In this document: positions 7,631 to 14,266 of the stretch, piece after piece
How the letters are laid out: the number at the start of each line of letters is the position of its first letter
Numbering within the stretch: the stretch's first letter is position 1
Assembly: GCA_950071955.1 (NCBI GenBank)
Contig: CATMOC010000017.1
Span: 1-15,866, forward strand
Reading direction: 5' to 3'
DNA: 15,866 bases
From: an uncultured Mesorhizobium sp.
GTDB lineage: Bacteria; Pseudomonadota; Alphaproteobacteria; Rhizobiales; Rhizobiaceae
The notes under the pieces: generated by a model
What the model was told of the DNA's origin: nothing
The model's database searches: none
What the model saw: only the letters and a program-made list of their open reading frames with translations
Program-made: the position numbers and the translations under genes

Positions 7631-8863
7631 ATGGGCGATGTCGACGTGGTTATCGTGGGAGCGGGCTCGGCGGGCCTTTCGGCCGCGAAGGTATTGAGGG
7701 CCGCGGGAAGGAGTTTCACCGTCGTCGAGGCCATGGACAGGATCGGCGGCCGGGCCTGGACGACGAGCAACGATTTCGGCGTTCCGTTCGACATCGGCTG
7801 CGCCTGGCTTCACGCAGCCGACCGCAACCCCTACTACGCCGATGCCCAGGCGGCGAACTGGACGCTCTATCATCACGACATGAACCTCGACCACCTCTAC
7901 TACGGCAAGCGCAAGGCGAGCGAAGAGGAAGAGGCCGAGGTACGGAAAGCGGATGGCATCCTCGCGGACCTCCTGGAAAGCCACTCCTCCGACGACGACC
8001 GGCTGTCCTCGCTCCTGGCGAAGGGGCACGCGGTGCGGGCGGCGGCCACCTTCTCCGGGCCGATGGATTTCGGCAAGGACGACGACGAGATATCGATCGC
8101 GGACTTCCGCGCGGCGGCCGATCTCGACCCGAACTACTTCACCAGGGAGGGGTTCGGCGCGCTGGTGGCGCATTTCGGCGCGGACGTGCCGGTGACGCTT
8201 TCGGCGCCGGCCCACAAGATCCGCTGGGACCTGCCCGGAGTGGCGGTCGAAACCGGCAAGGGTACCATCCGCGCGAAGGCGGTTATCGTGACGGCCTCGC
8301 CCGCCGTTCTGGCCTACGAGGAGATCGAATTCGACCCGATATTGCCCGACCTCTACGAGGAGGCGTTCTTCGACCTGCCGATGGGCATGCTCACCAAGAT
8401 CCCGATCGAGATCAAGGGCACGAGGCTCGGCCTGTCCGCCTTCGACGATCTCCTGATCGAGCGACACGCGCGCCACGACATATTCTTCCTGTGCTTTCCC
8501 TTCGACCTCGACCTGATGGTGGGTTTCGTTGGCGGCGATTTCGCCTGGGAAATGTCAGTGGCGGGACAGGCGGCGGGCGTCGATTTCGTTGTCGACCGGC
8601 TTTGCGGCATCTTCGGCAGCGACGTGAAGAAGCATGTCGGACGATCCATGATGACAAATTGGGGCGCCGAGAAGTACGTCCGCGGCGCCTACGCGGCGGC
8701 GCGGCCCGGCAAAGCCAGGGCTCGCGAGACGCTGTCGCGGCCCGTCGCAGACCGCATCTGGTTCGCAGGCGAACACCTTGCGGGACCGCTGATCCAGACC
8801 TGCGGCGGAGCGCGGCTGTCGGGCGAGGCGGTCGCGCGCGAGGTCCTGAAAACGCTGGGCTGA
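7631..8863 (+). CDS. FAD-dependent amine-oxidase-like oxidoreductase
   Basis: A 410-residue flavoprotein of the amine oxidase/NAD(P)-binding Rossmann family; the substrate is unknown. The N-terminus carries the dinucleotide fold VVIVGAGSAGLSAA (Gly motif at residues 10-15). The acidic end of the second strand is Glu33, followed by the family's RIGGRAW (38-43). The C-terminus RIWFAGEHLAGPLIQTCGGARLSG (from about 375) is the second FAD-binding segment. Length is somewhat short for monoamine oxidases (about 450-520), and the mid-domain is loosely conserved. ATG 7631 is chosen over an in-frame TTG at 7580 because the dinucleotide strand should begin within a few residues of the N-terminus; a GGGAA about 8 bases upstream could serve as ribosome binding site. 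No signal peptide is seen, so it is probably cytoplasmic. It could oxidise an amine, polyamine or amino acid. Confidence 0.88.
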   Translation: MGDVDVVIVGAGSAGLSAAKVLRAAGRSFTVVEAMDRIGGRAWTTSNDFGVPFDIGCAWLHAADRNPYYADAQAANWTLYHHDMNLDHLYYGKRKASEEEEAEVRKADGILADLLESHSSDDDRLSSLLAKGHAVRAAATFSGPMDFGKDDDEISIADFRAAADLDPNYFTREGFGALVAHFGADVPVTLSAPAHKIRWDLPGVAVETGKGTIRAKAVIVTASPAVLAYEEIEFDPILPDLYEEAFFDLPMGMLTKIPIEIKGTRLGLSAFDDLLIERHARHDIFFLCFPFDLDLMVGFVGGDFAWEMSVAGQAAGVDFVVDRLCGIFGSDVKKHVGRSMMTNWGAEKYVRGAYAAARPGKARARETLSRPVADRIWFAGEHLAGPLIQTCGGARLSGEAVAREVLKTLG

Positions 8864-8960
8864 GTTCCTTTCGCCGCCGGGCAAGACCGTCCTGACGAAT
8901 TCCGTGGGTTCCGCGCGCAGTGGAAATCACCTCTTCGGTGGCCGTTTTGACCACGTCCGT

Positions 8961-8990
8961 CTTGCACAGGCGCCGCACCCGGCGCTATGG
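8961..8990 (+). promoter_or_regulatory. Candidate promoter of the GNAT gene
   Basis: CTTGCA (8961-8966) and CTATGG (8985-8990) with an 18-base spacer resemble the alphaproteobacterial CTTGAC/CTATAT housekeeping pattern, at 4/6 each. The start point would fall about 3-5 bases before the ATG at 9001. No ribosome binding site is visible there. Confidence 0.38.
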
Positions 8991-9000
8991 TTAACGAATT

Positions 9001-9510
9001 ATGAAGACCAAGCTGACCATCGACATCCGCCGTGCCGAGGAAAAGGACGCCTCGGCGATCGCGGACGTGCATATGGAAGCCTGGCTCGGCGCCTATTCGG
9101 GCATCATCCCGCACCGTGCCCTGACCAAGATGGTGAACCGGCGCGGCAGCGCATGGTGGCGCAACGCGATCCGGCGCGCCTCGGCCATCCTGGTCGTCGA
9201 GATCGGCGACGTCGTCGCCGGCTATGCCACGATGGGTCGCAACCGGGCACGCGAACTACCGCAGCAGGGCGAGATCTACGAACTTTACCTGCGACCGGAA
9301 TATCAGGGCGTCGGTCTCGGGACGCGCCTGTTCGACGCGGCGCGCGAGAAGTTGGCCCGTCACGGGCTGAAGGGCCTCGTGGTATGGGCGCTGGAGGAAA
9401 ACGACGGCGCGCTTTCCTTCTACCAGGGCACCGGCGGGCGCGACGTCGCCGAAGGCATCGAGGTTTTCGACCAGAAGGCTCTCAAGAAGGTCGCCTTCGT
9501 CTGGGAATGA
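9001..9510 (+). CDS. GNAT family N-acetyltransferase
   Basis: A 169-residue acyltransferase that moves an acetyl group from acetyl-CoA to an unidentified amine. The fold is visible as an N-terminal strand and helix ([23 protein letters not shown]), the strand pair around [16 protein letters not shown], and motif [25 protein letters not shown]. In motif A, Gln102-Gly107 forms the CoA pyrophosphate-binding loop. A closing segment holds the LSFYQGTGG pattern typical of the family. Length fits a single GNAT domain. The ATG at 9001 has no Shine-Dalgarno sequence, and the predicted promoter sits immediately before it, so the mRNA may be leaderless. The gene lies between the FAD enzyme and ppa with its own spacing on both sides. 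Substrates vary widely in this family (antibiotics, ribosomal proteins, small amines), so none is named. Confidence 0.87.
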   Translation: MKTKLTIDIRRAEEKDASAIADVHMEAWLGAYSGIIPHRALTKMVNRRGSAWWRNAIRRASAILVVEIGDVVAGYATMGRNRARELPQQGEIYELYLRPEYQGVGLGTRLFDAAREKLARHGLKGLVVWALEENDGALSFYQGTGGRDVAEGIEVFDQKALKKVAFVWE

Positions 9511-9512
9511 GC

Positions 9513-9530
9513 CCGGCCGCCGCGGGCCGG
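9513..9530 (+). terminator. Possible GC hairpin after the GNAT gene
   Basis: CCGGCC (9513-9518) and GGCCGG (9525-9530) pair around GCCGCG, two bases past the acetyltransferase stop. No T-tract follows, so this is a weak terminator call. Confidence 0.3.
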
Positions 9531-9556
9531 CGATCGAAATCGTTGCGGTCCGCCAG

Positions 9557-9585
9557 CTTGCGCTGCACTGCACAAAAGGCTATGC
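9557..9585 (+). promoter_or_regulatory. Candidate ppa promoter
   Basis: CTTGCG (9557-9562) is followed after exactly 17 bases by CTATGC (9580-9585), matching the alphaproteobacterial CTTGAC-N17-CTATAT pattern at four positions each. The start point would be about 22 bases before the ppa ATG. It lies just after the putative GNAT hairpin. Confidence 0.42.
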
Positions 9586-9613
9586 GCCTGCGCATTCCCC
9601 TGGAGTCCGCACC

Positions 9614-10147
9614 ATGCGCATAGAAGCCATCTCGATCGGCAACAATCCGCCCGAAGACGTCAACGTCATCATCGAAGTGCCGGTCGGCGGACAGCCGATC
9701 AAGTATGAGATGGACAAGAAGGCGGGCACGCTGGTCGTCGACCGTTTCCTCTACACGCCGATGACCTATCCGGGCAACTACGGCTTCGTGCCCCACACGC
9801 TGTCGGGCGACGGCGATCCGATCGACGTGCTGGTCTGCAACACGCGCGAGCTCATTCCCGGCTGCGTCATCAACGTGCGGCCGATCGGCGTGCTGATCAT
9901 GGAAGACAATGCGGGCCAGGACGAAAAGGTGATCGCGGTCCCCTCCGCGCACCTGACGCGCCGCTACGAGAAGGTGTTCAACTACACCGACCTGCCGGAG
10001 ATCACGCTGCAGCAGGTCGAGCATTTCTTCGAGCACTACAAGGATCTGGAGCCCGGCAAGTGGGTGAAGATCGGCGGCTGGCACGATGCGCAGACGGCGA
10101 AGAACATGATCGTCGAGGCGATCGAGCGCGCGAAGACCGCGGCCTGA
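9614..10147 (+). CDS. ppa: Family I inorganic pyrophosphatase
   Basis: It hydrolyses pyrophosphate to two phosphates in the cytoplasm, pulling nucleic acid, protein and activation reactions forward. Its 177 residues match the usual length of bacterial family I enzymes. The signature DGDPIDVLV at 66-74 gives the metal-binding aspartates Asp66, Asp68 and Asp71. Glu21, Lys30, Arg44 and Tyr56 fall one position after the E. coli active-site residues Glu20, Lys29, Arg43 and Tyr55, a constant one-residue shift. The hexamer-forming, magnesium-dependent family is well known. The ATG at 9614 has GGAG eight bases before it and starts the conserved [10 protein letters not shown]. It stands alone behind a candidate promoter and ends 12 bases short of the convergent secreted-protein gene. 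Confidence 0.97.
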   Translation: MRIEAISIGNNPPEDVNVIIEVPVGGQPIKYEMDKKAGTLVVDRFLYTPMTYPGNYGFVPHTLSGDGDPIDVLVCNTRELIPGCVINVRPIGVLIMEDNAGQDEKVIAVPSAHLTRRYEKVFNYTDLPEITLQQVEHFFEHYKDLEPGKWVKIGGWHDAQTAKNMIVEAIERAKTAA

Positions 10148-10159
10148 GGGGCGCGGCGC

Positions 10160-10780
10160 TCAGTTCGCAGTCCGGTTGAAGGAGGGGACAGGCACGGTCC
10201 CCTGCTCGATCGTCGGCTGGTCGGCATCGCAGACGAAATCGCGCACCACGTTGTCGGCGATATGGCGTGCCTTCTCGTTGGCGTTGTCGTTTCCGGTCGC
10301 GACCACGTAGCCGACGGCGCAGCCCTCCCGCTCTGCGGGTTGACCGACTTTGGCGACAACCAGGACTTCGATCTGCTCGTCGCCACCCTCCGGGTCGCTG
10401 ACGAACCAGCGATGGATGGTGGCGAACGGGATCTGGTGCTCGCCCGCGGTCTCGATGCGCCATTCCACCGTCGGCCCTGTGGAATTGAAAGCGTCGAAGC
10501 TTTCCCAGGCGGGGGCGAGGTCGCCGCCCGGCGCGAAGCCGTAGAAGAGGGATTCCCGCGCGTCGCCGTAGTAGAGGAAAACGGGATAGCCCCGGTATCC
10601 GTCGCACACCATGTTCGCCCAGTCGCCGCCGTCGTCCGCAGAGGCGGCCGCGAAGGTGGTGCAGGTCGTATCCGCGTCGATCTTGGTGTAGGCGCTGACG
10701 ATGCCATCCGCCGCCGCCGGCATGGCGCCGAGAAACAGGCCGGCGAGCGCACCTGCACATCCTGCCATTCGTGCGACCAT
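10160..10780 (-). CDS. Secreted protein of unknown function, four mature cysteines
   Basis: I do not recognise a named family for this 206-residue protein. A Sec signal peptide runs from Met1 to about Ala24 (AGCAGALAGLFLGAMPAAA, then DG). The mature part has four cysteines at 40, 59, 154 and 184, compatible with two disulfides in the periplasm, and no lipobox. It is rich in aromatic residues (DGYRGYPVFLYYG, SLFYGFAPGGDLAPAWESF) and has a mixed strand pattern with no visible catalytic motif. The ATG at 10780 is well supported: GGGAGGA lies 7 bases before it. It follows the DUF167 gene on the same strand by 77 bases, so it may be read from the same transcript. Its stop lies 12 bases from that of convergent ppa. 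A periplasmic binding or structural role is possible but not shown. Confidence 0.78.
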   Translation of the reverse strand: MVARMAGCAGALAGLFLGAMPAAADGIVSAYTKIDADTTCTTFAAASADDGGDWANMVCDGYRGYPVFLYYGDARESLFYGFAPGGDLAPAWESFDAFNSTGPTVEWRIETAGEHQIPFATIHRWFVSDPEGGDEQIEVLVVAKVGQPAEREGCAVGYVVATGNDNANEKARHIADNVVRDFVCDADQPTIEQGTVPVPSFNRTAN

Positions 10781-10857
10781 TGGACGTTCCTCCCTTCCTG
10801 CGTTTGCCGAAGACTATTCGGGAACGGAGATGTTGAGAAGCGGGACCGCCCCTCTCC

Positions 10858-11175
10858 TCAGGGCGTGCCGGCCAACGCTTCCAGCTTGCGGACGATTTCG
10901 TGGACGTCGCCGATGACCCGCAGCGTTTTCAGGCGCGCGCTGGCGCCGCTGGAGACCGTGACCTGCCCCTTGGGGATTCCCAGCGCATGCGCCAGCAGCT
11001 TCTCGAGCGCCTTGTTCGCGGCACCCTTCTCGGGTGCAGCGCGCACCCGCGCCTTCAGATGCGCACGCCCGTCAGCCGTCTCCTCGACACCTTCGATCGC
11101 ATCGGCCCCACCGCGCGGCGTCAGGCGCACGAAGACGTCGACGCTTTCTGATGCGGAGCGGAAGAAATCAGGCAA
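10858..11175 (-). CDS. DUF167 (YggU/UPF0235) family protein
   Basis: A 105-residue small protein of the DUF167 family; its molecular function is unknown. Visible features are the conserved strand pattern VDVFVRLTPRGGADAIEGV, the ARVRAAPEKGAANKALEKLLAHALGIP block (PEKGAAN is diagnostic of the family) and VTVSSGASARLKTLRV. The start is TTG at 11175: the upstream yggT stop is in the same frame 9 bases earlier, no ATG lies in the N-terminal part, and the next candidate (GTG) would begin at residue 16 and cut off the first strand. A GAGG is placed just before the TTG. The pairing with yggT is common in proteobacteria and suggests a shared role at the membrane or in division, unproven. It is read as a yggT-DUF167 operon. 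Confidence 0.88.
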   Translation of the reverse strand: MPDFFRSASESVDVFVRLTPRGGADAIEGVEETADGRAHLKARVRAAPEKGAANKALEKLLAHALGIPKGQVTVSSGASARLKTLRVIGDVHEIVRKLEALAGTP

Positions 11176-11181
11176 GGCGCC

Positions 11182-11472
11182 TCAGATGACGGCGGGAGCG
11201 ACGGTCGTCAGGATGAACTGCCGGACGAAGAACAGAATGAGGAGCAGGATGATCGGCGAGATGTCGATGCCGCCGAGATCGGGAAGGATGCGCCGGATGG
11301 GCCGCAGCGCCGGTTCGGTGACGCGGAACAGGAAATCTCCGATCGTGGCCACGAACTGGTTGCGGCCGTTGATCACGTTGAATGCGAAAAGCCAGGAGAA
11401 GATCGCGGATGCGATGATCATCCACCAGTAGATGTCGATCGCGAGGACGAGGGTCTGGATAAGCGCAACCAT
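11182..11472 (-). CDS. YggT family integral membrane protein
   Basis: A 96-residue inner-membrane protein of the YggT/YlmG family. Two hydrophobic segments (about residues 3-30 and 70-92) flank the conserved amphipathic stretch [26 protein letters not shown]. The TEP and RP-RRxLP pattern marks the family. Members have been linked to cell division, osmotic stress or cytochrome assembly in different organisms, so the role here is open. ATG 11472 is chosen over a longer frame to 11583 because family proteins begin with this first membrane segment, GGAG lies seven bases upstream, and the predicted promoter lies inside the longer frame. It leads an operon with DUF167 and diverges from the asd leader. 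Confidence 0.9.
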   Translation of the reverse strand: MVALIQTLVLAIDIYWWMIIASAIFSWLFAFNVINGRNQFVATIGDFLFRVTEPALRPIRRILPDLGGIDISPIILLLILFFVRQFILTTVAPAVI

Positions 11473-11495
11473 GCCGAACTCCGTGATTTGCCGTG

Positions 11496-11524
11496 ATGTA
11501 GACACTGCGCGGCGTCCGGGCAAG
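11496..11524 (-). promoter_or_regulatory. yggT promoter
   Basis: Read on the minus strand, CTTGCC (11524-11519) is followed after exactly 17 bases by CTACAT (11501-11496), 5 of 6 matches to each half of the alphaproteobacterial CTTGAC/CTATAT pattern. The start point would be near 11489, about 17 bases before the yggT ATG. Confidence 0.58.
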
Positions 11525-11565
11525 TCCGCAGTCCATCCTCCACTTCTTGCGGCAAACCGCTTCGC

Positions 11566-11595
11566 ATTGACTTTTCCCGGCAAACAGCGCTAGAA
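11566..11595 (+). promoter_or_regulatory. Candidate promoter of the asd leader
   Basis: ATTGAC (11566-11571) matches the -35 pattern at 5 of 6 positions. CTAGAA (11590-11595) matches the -10 at 4 of 6, with an 18-base spacer. The start point would be near 11603, just before the short ORF's ribosome binding site at 11609. Confidence 0.5.
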
Positions 11596-11618
11596 GCGGC
11601 GCGTTTTCGGAGCAGACA

Positions 11619-11744
11619 ATGCGCGGCCTCACCATGGCTCTTCTTTCGATCGGCGAGACCGGCTGGTTTTCCGGCGGCGATCGCACGCGCAGCGTTTCCA
11701 CCACGAAAAAATCCCCGGCCAAAACGACCGCCACCGCGGTCTGA
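11619..11744 (+). CDS. Candidate 41-residue leader peptide upstream of asd
   Basis: An ATG with GGAG six bases upstream (11609-11612) opens a 41-codon frame downstream of a candidate promoter and ending 107 bases before asd. The peptide ends STTKKSPAKTTATAV: five Thr and three Lys in the last 15 residues. Thr and Lys are end products of the pathway that Asd feeds. All three Lys codons are AAA, whereas the 21 Lys codons of asd that I counted are all AAG. A 6-bp hairpin (11726-11741) overlaps the Thr codons, and more hairpins follow. This has the layout of a transcription or translation attenuation leader for aspartate-family synthesis. I do not recognise it as a described leader, and the ORF could be fortuitous. 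It is too short to judge by codon statistics alone. Confidence 0.45.
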   Translation: MRGLTMALLSIGETGWFSGGDRTRSVSTTKKSPAKTTATAV

Positions 11745-11843
11745 CCACCCTCGGCCTGCTCGCCCTCTCCCGGGTCCGGCCCGGGGAGAAGCCCGCGGGG
11801 CCAGCGGGCGCCATCCAAGCCAGGCAGCGGAGAGGGACAGGAG
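11726..11843 (+). promoter_or_regulatory. Structured asd 5' untranslated region, possible attenuator
   Basis: Three hairpins occur in order. GACCGC/GCGGTC (11726-11741) lies over the Thr codons of the leader ORF. CTC(T)CCCGGG/CCCGGGGAG (11765-11788) is nine base pairs with a bulged T. GCCCGC/GCGGGC (11791-11809) is six base pairs. CCCTCTCC (11763-11770) is also perfectly complementary to GGAGAGGG (11829-11836), which lies just before the asd ribosome binding site AGGAG (11839-11843). The second hairpin and the long-range pair compete for the same bases, so the region can adopt exclusive forms. No T-tract follows any hairpin, so control of translation or Rho access is more likely than intrinsic termination. 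Confidence 0.4.
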
Positions 11844-11851
11844 TTCAAGAC

Positions 11852-12886
11852 ATGGGTTTCAAGATCGCAGTCGCCGGCGCGACCGGCAATGTAGGCCGCG
11901 AGATGCTCAACATCCTCGAGGAGCGCGGCTTTCCCGCCGACGAGGTGGTGGCGCTCGCCTCCCGCCGCTCGTTCGGCACCGAAGTGTCCTACGGCGACCG
12001 GACGCTGAAGGTGAAGACGCTCGACACCTACGACTTCTCTGACACCGACATCTGCCTGATGTCGGCCGGCGGCAACGTCTCCAAGGAGCATTCGCCGCGC
12101 ATCGGCAGGCAGGGCTGCGTGGTGATCGACAACTCCTCGGCTTGGCGCTACGACCAGGACGTCCCGCTGATCGTTCCGGAGGTCAATCCGGATGCCATCG
12201 ACGGCTTCACCCGCAAGAACATCATCGCCAACCCGAACTGCTCGACCGCGCAGTTGGTGGTGGCGCTGAAGCCGCTGCATGAAGCCGCGAAGATCACGCG
12301 CGTGGTCGTGTCGACGTATCAGTCCGTCTCCGGCGCGGGCAAGGACGGCATGGATGAACTGTTCACGCAGACCCGCGCCGTCTACGTCGCCGATCCGGTG
12401 GAATCGAAGAAGTTCACCAAGCGCATCGCCTTCAACGTCATCCCGCACATCGACGTCTTCATGGAGGACGGCTACACGAAGGAAGAGTGGAAGATGATGG
12501 CGGAAACGAAGAAGATCCTCGACCCGAAGATCAAGCTCACCGCGACCTGCGTGCGCGTGCCGGTCTTCATCGGCCACTCCGAGGCAGTCAACGTCGAGTT
12601 CGAGAGGCCGATCTCCGCCGAGGAGGCACGCGACATCCTGCGCGACGCCCCGGGCTGCCTCGTGATCGACAAGCGCGAGGACGGCGGCTACATCACCCCG
12701 CTGGAATCGGCGGGCGAGGACGCGACCTACATCTCGCGCATCCGCGAGGACATCACAGTCGAGAACGGGCTGTCGATGTGGGTGGTTTCCGACAACCTGC
12801 GCAAGGGCGCGGCGCTCAACGCCATCCAGATCGCCGAACTGCTGGTCGCGCGCGGCCTGATCCAGCCGAAGAAGCAAGCCGCCTGA
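11852..12886 (+). CDS. asd: Aspartate-semialdehyde dehydrogenase
   Basis: It reduces L-aspartyl-4-phosphate to aspartate semialdehyde with NADPH, the branch-point step to Lys (via diaminopimelate, also needed for peptidoglycan), Thr and Met. The 344 residues match the bacterial family. The N-terminal NADP-binding loop is VAGATGNVGREML (7-19). The catalytic nucleophile is expected at Cys130 in NPNCSTAQ and the acid/base His at 242 in FIGHSEAV. YQSVSGAG (156-163) belongs to the active site region. The ATG at 11852 is chosen because AGGAG lies 8 bases upstream and the first strand starts at once. It is preceded by a candidate Thr/Lys-rich leader and followed after 164 bases by a LuxR-type regulator. 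A 9-bp hairpin lies 36 bases past the stop. Confidence 0.98.
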   Translation: MGFKIAVAGATGNVGREMLNILEERGFPADEVVALASRRSFGTEVSYGDRTLKVKTLDTYDFSDTDICLMSAGGNVSKEHSPRIGRQGCVVIDNSSAWRYDQDVPLIVPEVNPDAIDGFTRKNIIANPNCSTAQLVVALKPLHEAAKITRVVVSTYQSVSGAGKDGMDELFTQTRAVYVADPVESKKFTKRIAFNVIPHIDVFMEDGYTKEEWKMMAETKKILDPKIKLTATCVRVPVFIGHSEAVNVEFERPISAEEARDILRDAPGCLVIDKREDGGYITPLESAGEDATYISRIREDITVENGLSMWVVSDNLRKGAALNAIQIAELLVARGLIQPKKQAA

Positions 12887-12922
12887 CGCCGGGCCACCCG
12901 CGCTGTCATAACATCAGCCAGG

Positions 12923-12946
12923 GCGACTGCCGGACATGGCAGTCGC
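12923..12946 (+). terminator. Perfect hairpin after asd
   Basis: GCGACTGCC (12923-12931) and GGCAGTCGC (12938-12946) form a perfect 9-bp stem around GGACAT, 36 bases after the asd stop. It is followed by GCGGCCCC with no T-run, so it would be a weak intrinsic terminator. It could also be an operator for the regulator gene downstream. Confidence 0.5.
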
Positions 12947-12997
12947 GCGGCCCCAAGGTTCATTGTATTTCCGATTGATTCCCACGTACGATCCACC

Positions 12998-13032
12998 CCA
13001 AGATTGAACGATCAAGCCATCGTTCTTCTTGG
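12998..13032. promoter_or_regulatory. Imperfect inverted repeat before the LuxR-type gene
   Basis: CCAAGA-TTG-AACGAT (12998-13012) mirrors ATCGTT-CT-TCTTGG (13019-13032) around a CAAGCC loop, 12 paired positions with a small internal loop. It ends two bases before the gene's ribosome binding site GGGAGGA (13034-13040). It could be an mRNA hairpin controlling translation or a binding site for autoregulation. Confidence 0.42.
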
Positions 13033-13049
13033 TGGGAGGAGAGAGAGGG

Positions 13050-14159
13050 ATGTCGTTCAGTCACGTCGATGACGTCTTGGTAGACCGTATCTATGAGGCG
13101 TCTCTCATTCCGGAGCAGTGGCCGCAGGTGCTTCGGGATTTCGCACGAATGGCAGGCGCGCAGGAAGCGGCACTCCTTGCGGCGGATAGCGAAGGTTCGA
13201 AACTGATCGGTTCGTCACCGGCGGTCGACGAAATCGCAGCGAAGGTCTTCAGCTATCCCGCGGGAATTGAACGAACCCGTCGCCTCGTGGCCCTGCGTCA
13301 TCCGGGTTTCGTCACCGATCGCGACGTGTTCACGCACGAGGAAATCCTGAACGAACCCATGTTCGCCGACTATCTGATACCGAGCGGTTACGGACGAGGA
13401 ATAGCAACGGCGATATGCGTTCCCAACGGAGACACGATCGTCCTCCATGCCGAGGGAAACTATCACGACGGTCCTTTCGATTCCCGAACGGTCCAGGCGC
13501 TCGACGCCCTTCGGCCGCATATGGCGCGGGCGTCGCTCCTTTCGGCGCGACTGGGGATAGAGCGGGCGCGCGCCGCGGCTGAAGCGCTCGCGGCGGTCGG
13601 CCTGCCTGCAGCCGTGCTCGGGCACGGCGGCCGCACGCTCGCCGCCAACGACTTGCTCGTCGCCCTCATGCCGCATGTCGTCCAGGATCGGTCCGCTCGC
13701 ATGACGCTGACCGATCCGAGCGCGGACGCGCTCCTCCGGACAGCCATCGAAGCTGTCGGCCGATCATCGGGTCTATACGCGGTGCGATCCATCCCCATCC
13801 GGGCCACCGATGAGCACCCGCCGGTCGTGATCCATCTGGTTCCGGTGAGGGGCGCCGCTCACGATGTATTTGCTGCGTCCAGCGCCGTCCTGCTGGCGAC
13901 GCCCGTGGTGCCGAAGGAGGTTCCCGGCGCGAACGTCCTGCAGGCGCTTTTCGATCTCACTCCCGCCGAGGCGAAGGTGGCGCAAGCCATCGGCAATGGG
14001 GAGACCACGGCGGGCATTGCCGCTTCCAACGGCGCATCACTCAACACCGTTCGCAACCAGCTCGCTGCCGTGCTGGCGAAATCCGGGCTGCACCGGCAGT
14101 CGGATCTTGTCGGATTGCTCCGGGGAGTGGGGCTGGATCCGGTCTTCAAGCCCTCGTAG
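13050..14159 (+). CDS. LuxR-type helix-turn-helix transcriptional regulator
   Basis: A 369-residue regulator with a C-terminal LuxR/GerE DNA-binding domain at about 303-357: LTPAEAKVAQAIGNGET, the turn-helix AGIAASNGASLNTVRNQLAAVL, and the closing KSGLHRQSDLVGLL. The 300-residue N-terminal part is not a recognisable autoinducer domain or response-regulator receiver, and no Asp phosphorylation pattern is seen. It may be a PAS- or GAF-like sensor, which the sequence does not settle. ATG 13050 follows GGAGGAGAGAGAGG; the alternative TTG at 13029 would place coding sequence inside the hairpin and lacks a binding site. Target genes are unknown. It sits between asd and convergent rpsP, where I expected other genes. 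No acyl-homoserine lactone synthase lies nearby, so the signal it senses is unknown. Confidence 0.85.
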   Translation: MSFSHVDDVLVDRIYEASLIPEQWPQVLRDFARMAGAQEAALLAADSEGSKLIGSSPAVDEIAAKVFSYPAGIERTRRLVALRHPGFVTDRDVFTHEEILNEPMFADYLIPSGYGRGIATAICVPNGDTIVLHAEGNYHDGPFDSRTVQALDALRPHMARASLLSARLGIERARAAAEALAAVGLPAAVLGHGGRTLAANDLLVALMPHVVQDRSARMTLTDPSADALLRTAIEAVGRSSGLYAVRSIPIRATDEHPPVVIHLVPVRGAAHDVFAASSAVLLATPVVPKEVPGANVLQALFDLTPAEAKVAQAIGNGETTAGIAASNGASLNTVRNQLAAVLAKSGLHRQSDLVGLLRGVGLDPVFKPS

Positions 14160-14266
14160 CAGGCCCTCGAGGCGGCAGCCGGGATGCGGCCTTGGTGCCT
14201 GCCACGGTGCCCTTCGTCGCCCGCAAGAGGACGGCACGGGACCGTCCGCGGCTTCGGCAACGCAAA

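Noticed and set aside
10144..10163. CTGAG/CTCAG inverted repeat made by the facing ppa and secreted-protein stop codons
   Set aside because: Only five base pairs with a ten-base loop; partly explained by the two facing stop codons. Too weak to call a terminator.
10262..11431. 389-codon plus-strand frame over the secreted protein, DUF167 and yggT
   Set aside because: Three supported minus-strand genes with ribosome binding sites or family motifs occupy the same bases.
11184..11583. Longer YggT starting at 11583
   Set aside because: The added residues are polar and unlike the family, and the predicted yggT promoter falls inside them.
11168..12877. 569-codon minus-strand frame over asd and yggT
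   Set aside because: It runs antisense to asd, and its product resembles no family. It also crosses two promoters and the leader region.
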